Shown piece after piece: positions 62,588 to 64,000 of a stretch of 64,000 nt of DNA; position 1 is the stretch's first letter; each line of letters opens with the position of its first letter. The notes under the pieces were generated by a model that was not told the DNA's origin, did not search any database, and worked only from the letters and a program-made list of their open reading frames with translations. The position numbers were made by a program, and so were the translations under genes. The DNA is from Cumulibacter soli (GTDB lineage: Bacteria; Actinomycetota; Actinomycetes; Mycobacteriales; Antricoccaceae), in contig NZ_SMSG01000002.1 in assembly GCF_004382795.1 (NCBI RefSeq), positions 310,001 to 374,000 on the forward strand, written 5' to 3'.

Positions 62588-64000
62588 ATGTTCGGAAAGT
62601 TGGTCGCCCGCCGGCCGCGACGAGCGCTCGCTCTCGCCTCGACCCTGCTGCTCGGCGCAAGCCTGACGGCGTGTTCCCCACCGACCTCGGACGAGGGAGG
62701 TGGCGGCGGCTCGGATGAAATCATCCTTGGTCGTTCGATGGACACCACCACCCTCGACCTCAGCCGGAACTTCTGCGACAGCTGCCAGATCTACAACGGC
62801 GCCGTCTACGAGACTCTGCTGACCGCGACCGCCGCTGATGCCGAACTCGAACCCCTACTTGCCGAGAGCTGGGAAGCAAACGAGGACAACACCGAGTTCA
62901 CTTTCCACCTGCGCGACGATGTCACCTTCGCCGACGGTTCACCGCTGGAGGCAAAGGATGTCAAATGGTCGTGGGAGCGTCTGAAGAACATCAAGGGGAA
63001 CGCCAGCTTCATGATGGACGGCGTGAGCGGGATCGATACCCCTGACGAGCACACCGTCGTAGTGCACAGCGAATACCCGAACTCGGCATTCTTCAACATT
63101 GCTTCGGCGTCCTACATGGGCATCATCAACTCGGACGTCGCAATCGAGAACGGCGCGACCGCCGACGAGAACGCGGAGTCCAGCGATGAGGCCGAACAAT
63201 GGTTCATGGCGAATTCCGCCGGCTCCGGGCAATACGTTCTCGATTCCTACCAGGAAGGATCCTCACTGGTCCTTACCCAGAACGAGAACTACTGGGGCGA
63301 AGAGCCGAACTTCTCGAAGGTGACCATCAAGGACGTCGCCGACTCCTCCTCACAACTGCAGCAGCTACAGCAGGGCGACATCGACGTCGCTATGCAGCTA
63401 AGTTTCGATGCGCTCGACCAAATCGAAGCAGACGACAACATCGCCTCTGAAGTCGTGCCGACGTACAACTTCGTCTACGTCGCCCTGTCCCCCGGTGCCC
63501 CGGGAGCGCCCGAGGCACTGGGCGATCCCGAAGTGCGCGATGCGATCCGCAAGGCGATCGACTACGACACCGTGATCGATGCGGTCGTCGCTGGACATGC
63601 AGATAAGCAGTCGACGGCGATTCCGAACGGATTCGATGGTTCGGCCGATCTGCCGCTGCCCGAGTACGACGTCGCGGCCGCCAAGAAACAGCTCGCAGAT
63701 GCCGGGTACGCCGATGGGTTCGATATCGACGTCACCTTCCCCACGTTCACCATCTACGGCGTCAACTTCAGCACCATGTTCCAGTCGATCCAGCAGAGTC
63801 TTTCCGAAGTCGGAATCACGTTGAACCTGAATCCGATCGAGTACTCGGCATGGAGCGAACAGCTCGGCAGCGCCGGTATCCCGATGACCTCGGTGTATTA
63901 CGCGCCGGACCATCCGGACACTGTCCAGTACGCGCAGTACTTCTCACGCGCCGAAGGCGCCACGTGGGGTGACCGCGCCGGTCTGCCGGCAGATCCCAAG
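62588..64000 (+). CDS. ABC transporter substrate-binding lipoprotein, family 5, partial (C-terminus beyond window)
   Basis: 471 codons are visible. The signal ends in lipobox LTAC with Cys29, followed by a Gly-rich spacer. Family features include ILGRSMDTTTLDLSRNFCDS, ELEPLLAESWEAN, FTFHLRDDVTFADGSPLEAK, SGQYVLDSYQEGSSLVLTQN and ENYWGEEPNFSKVTIKDV. The ATG at 62588 has GAGGAG upstream. It is the second family 5 binding protein in 6 kb, and the permease genes are expected past the right window edge. With the aminotransferase upstream it likely imports an amine or peptide. Confidence 0.9.
   Translation, partial: MFGKLVARRPRRALALASTLLLGASLTACSPPTSDEGGGGGSDEIILGRSMDTTTLDLSRNFCDSCQIYNGAVYETLLTATAADAELEPLLAESWEANEDNTEFTFHLRDDVTFADGSPLEAKDVKWSWERLKNIKGNASFMMDGVSGIDTPDEHTVVVHSEYPNSAFFNIASASYMGIINSDVAIENGATADENAESSDEAEQWFMANSAGSGQYVLDSYQEGSSLVLTQNENYWGEEPNFSKVTIKDVADSSSQLQQLQQGDIDVAMQLSFDALDQIEADDNIASEVVPTYNFVYVALSPGAPGAPEALGDPEVRDAIRKAIDYDTVIDAVVAGHADKQSTAIPNGFDGSADLPLPEYDVAAAKKQLADAGYADGFDIDVTFPTFTIYGVNFSTMFQSIQQSLSEVGITLNLNPIEYSAWSEQLGSAGIPMTSVYYAPDHPDTVQYAQYFSRAEGATWGDRAGLPADPK

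Overview
High-GC (about two-thirds G+C) actinobacterial chromosome. From the WS/DGAT-like acyltransferase to purK the gene order closely follows the Mycobacterium tuberculosis stretch from tgs3/Rv3235 through secA1, hpf, comF, lpqB-mtrB-mtrA, sahH, manA, Rv3256c, manB, DUF3499, Rv3259, whiB2, fbiA-fbiB, manC, wbbL, rmlD, LCP and TIGR03089 genes to fadE25, purE and purK. That synteny, F420 biosynthesis genes, WhiB, MtrAB-LpqB and TIGR03089 point to Mycobacteriales or a closely related order; the sequence alone does not fix the genus. No rRNA, tRNA, CRISPR array or insertion sequence was recognised.

Layout. 1-10.6 kb: a DUF6912 gene cut by the window edge, a WS/DGAT-like protein with a degenerate active site, a CpaE-like ATPase with a SAF/CpaB-like partner, a small excisionase-type HTH protein, a decayed remnant, two TetR-regulated units (methyltransferase; DHA2 efflux pump) with visible operators, and three poorly known genes (LSm-like hypothetical, LysM-like membrane protein, Rv3235 family). 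10.6-19.3 kb: secA, hpf, comF and the lpqB-mtrB-mtrA envelope-stress operon. 19.4-25.3 kb: ahcY, then mannose metabolism (manA, a SIS-domain isomerase-like gene, a Trm112-like gene, manB) and a DUF3499 gene. 25.4-30.0 kb: metallopeptidase-like gene, whiB2, fbiA-fbiB, a NUDIX hydrolase and an AlkA-type glycosylase. 30.0-40.5 kb: an SDR dehydrogenase, the translationally coupled rmlD-GT-wbbL-manC rhamnose/mannose operon, two tandem LCP ligases and a TIGR03089 gene. Together these can make GDP-mannose and dTDP-rhamnose, use them to build cell-wall polymers, and attach those polymers to the wall.

40.7-49.6 kb: a 3-oxoacid CoA-transferase pair, a DUF559/AbiEi-like gene lying between two near-identical long palindromes, fadE, purE-purK, a repeat-bearing unknown gene, and a remarkable ECF sigma factor that continues into a zinc-finger-like segment, a membrane anchor and an extracytoplasmic domain. 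49.8-57.7 kb: a complete SOS mutasome, imuA'-imuB and dnaE2, with a DUF222/HNH nuclease gene between imuB and dnaE2; both imuA' and the HNH gene carry a LexA box. 57.8-64 kb: an uptake/catabolic cluster with two family 5 oligopeptide-type binding proteins, a DAO-type oxidoreductase, a TetR regulator and a class III aminotransferase; the second binding protein runs off the window.

The most unusual items are the fused sigma factor, the SOS-controlled HNH nuclease inside the mutasome cassette, and the palindrome pair bracketing the DUF559 gene. Functions are assigned from motifs and family resemblance read by eye; no database search was run.
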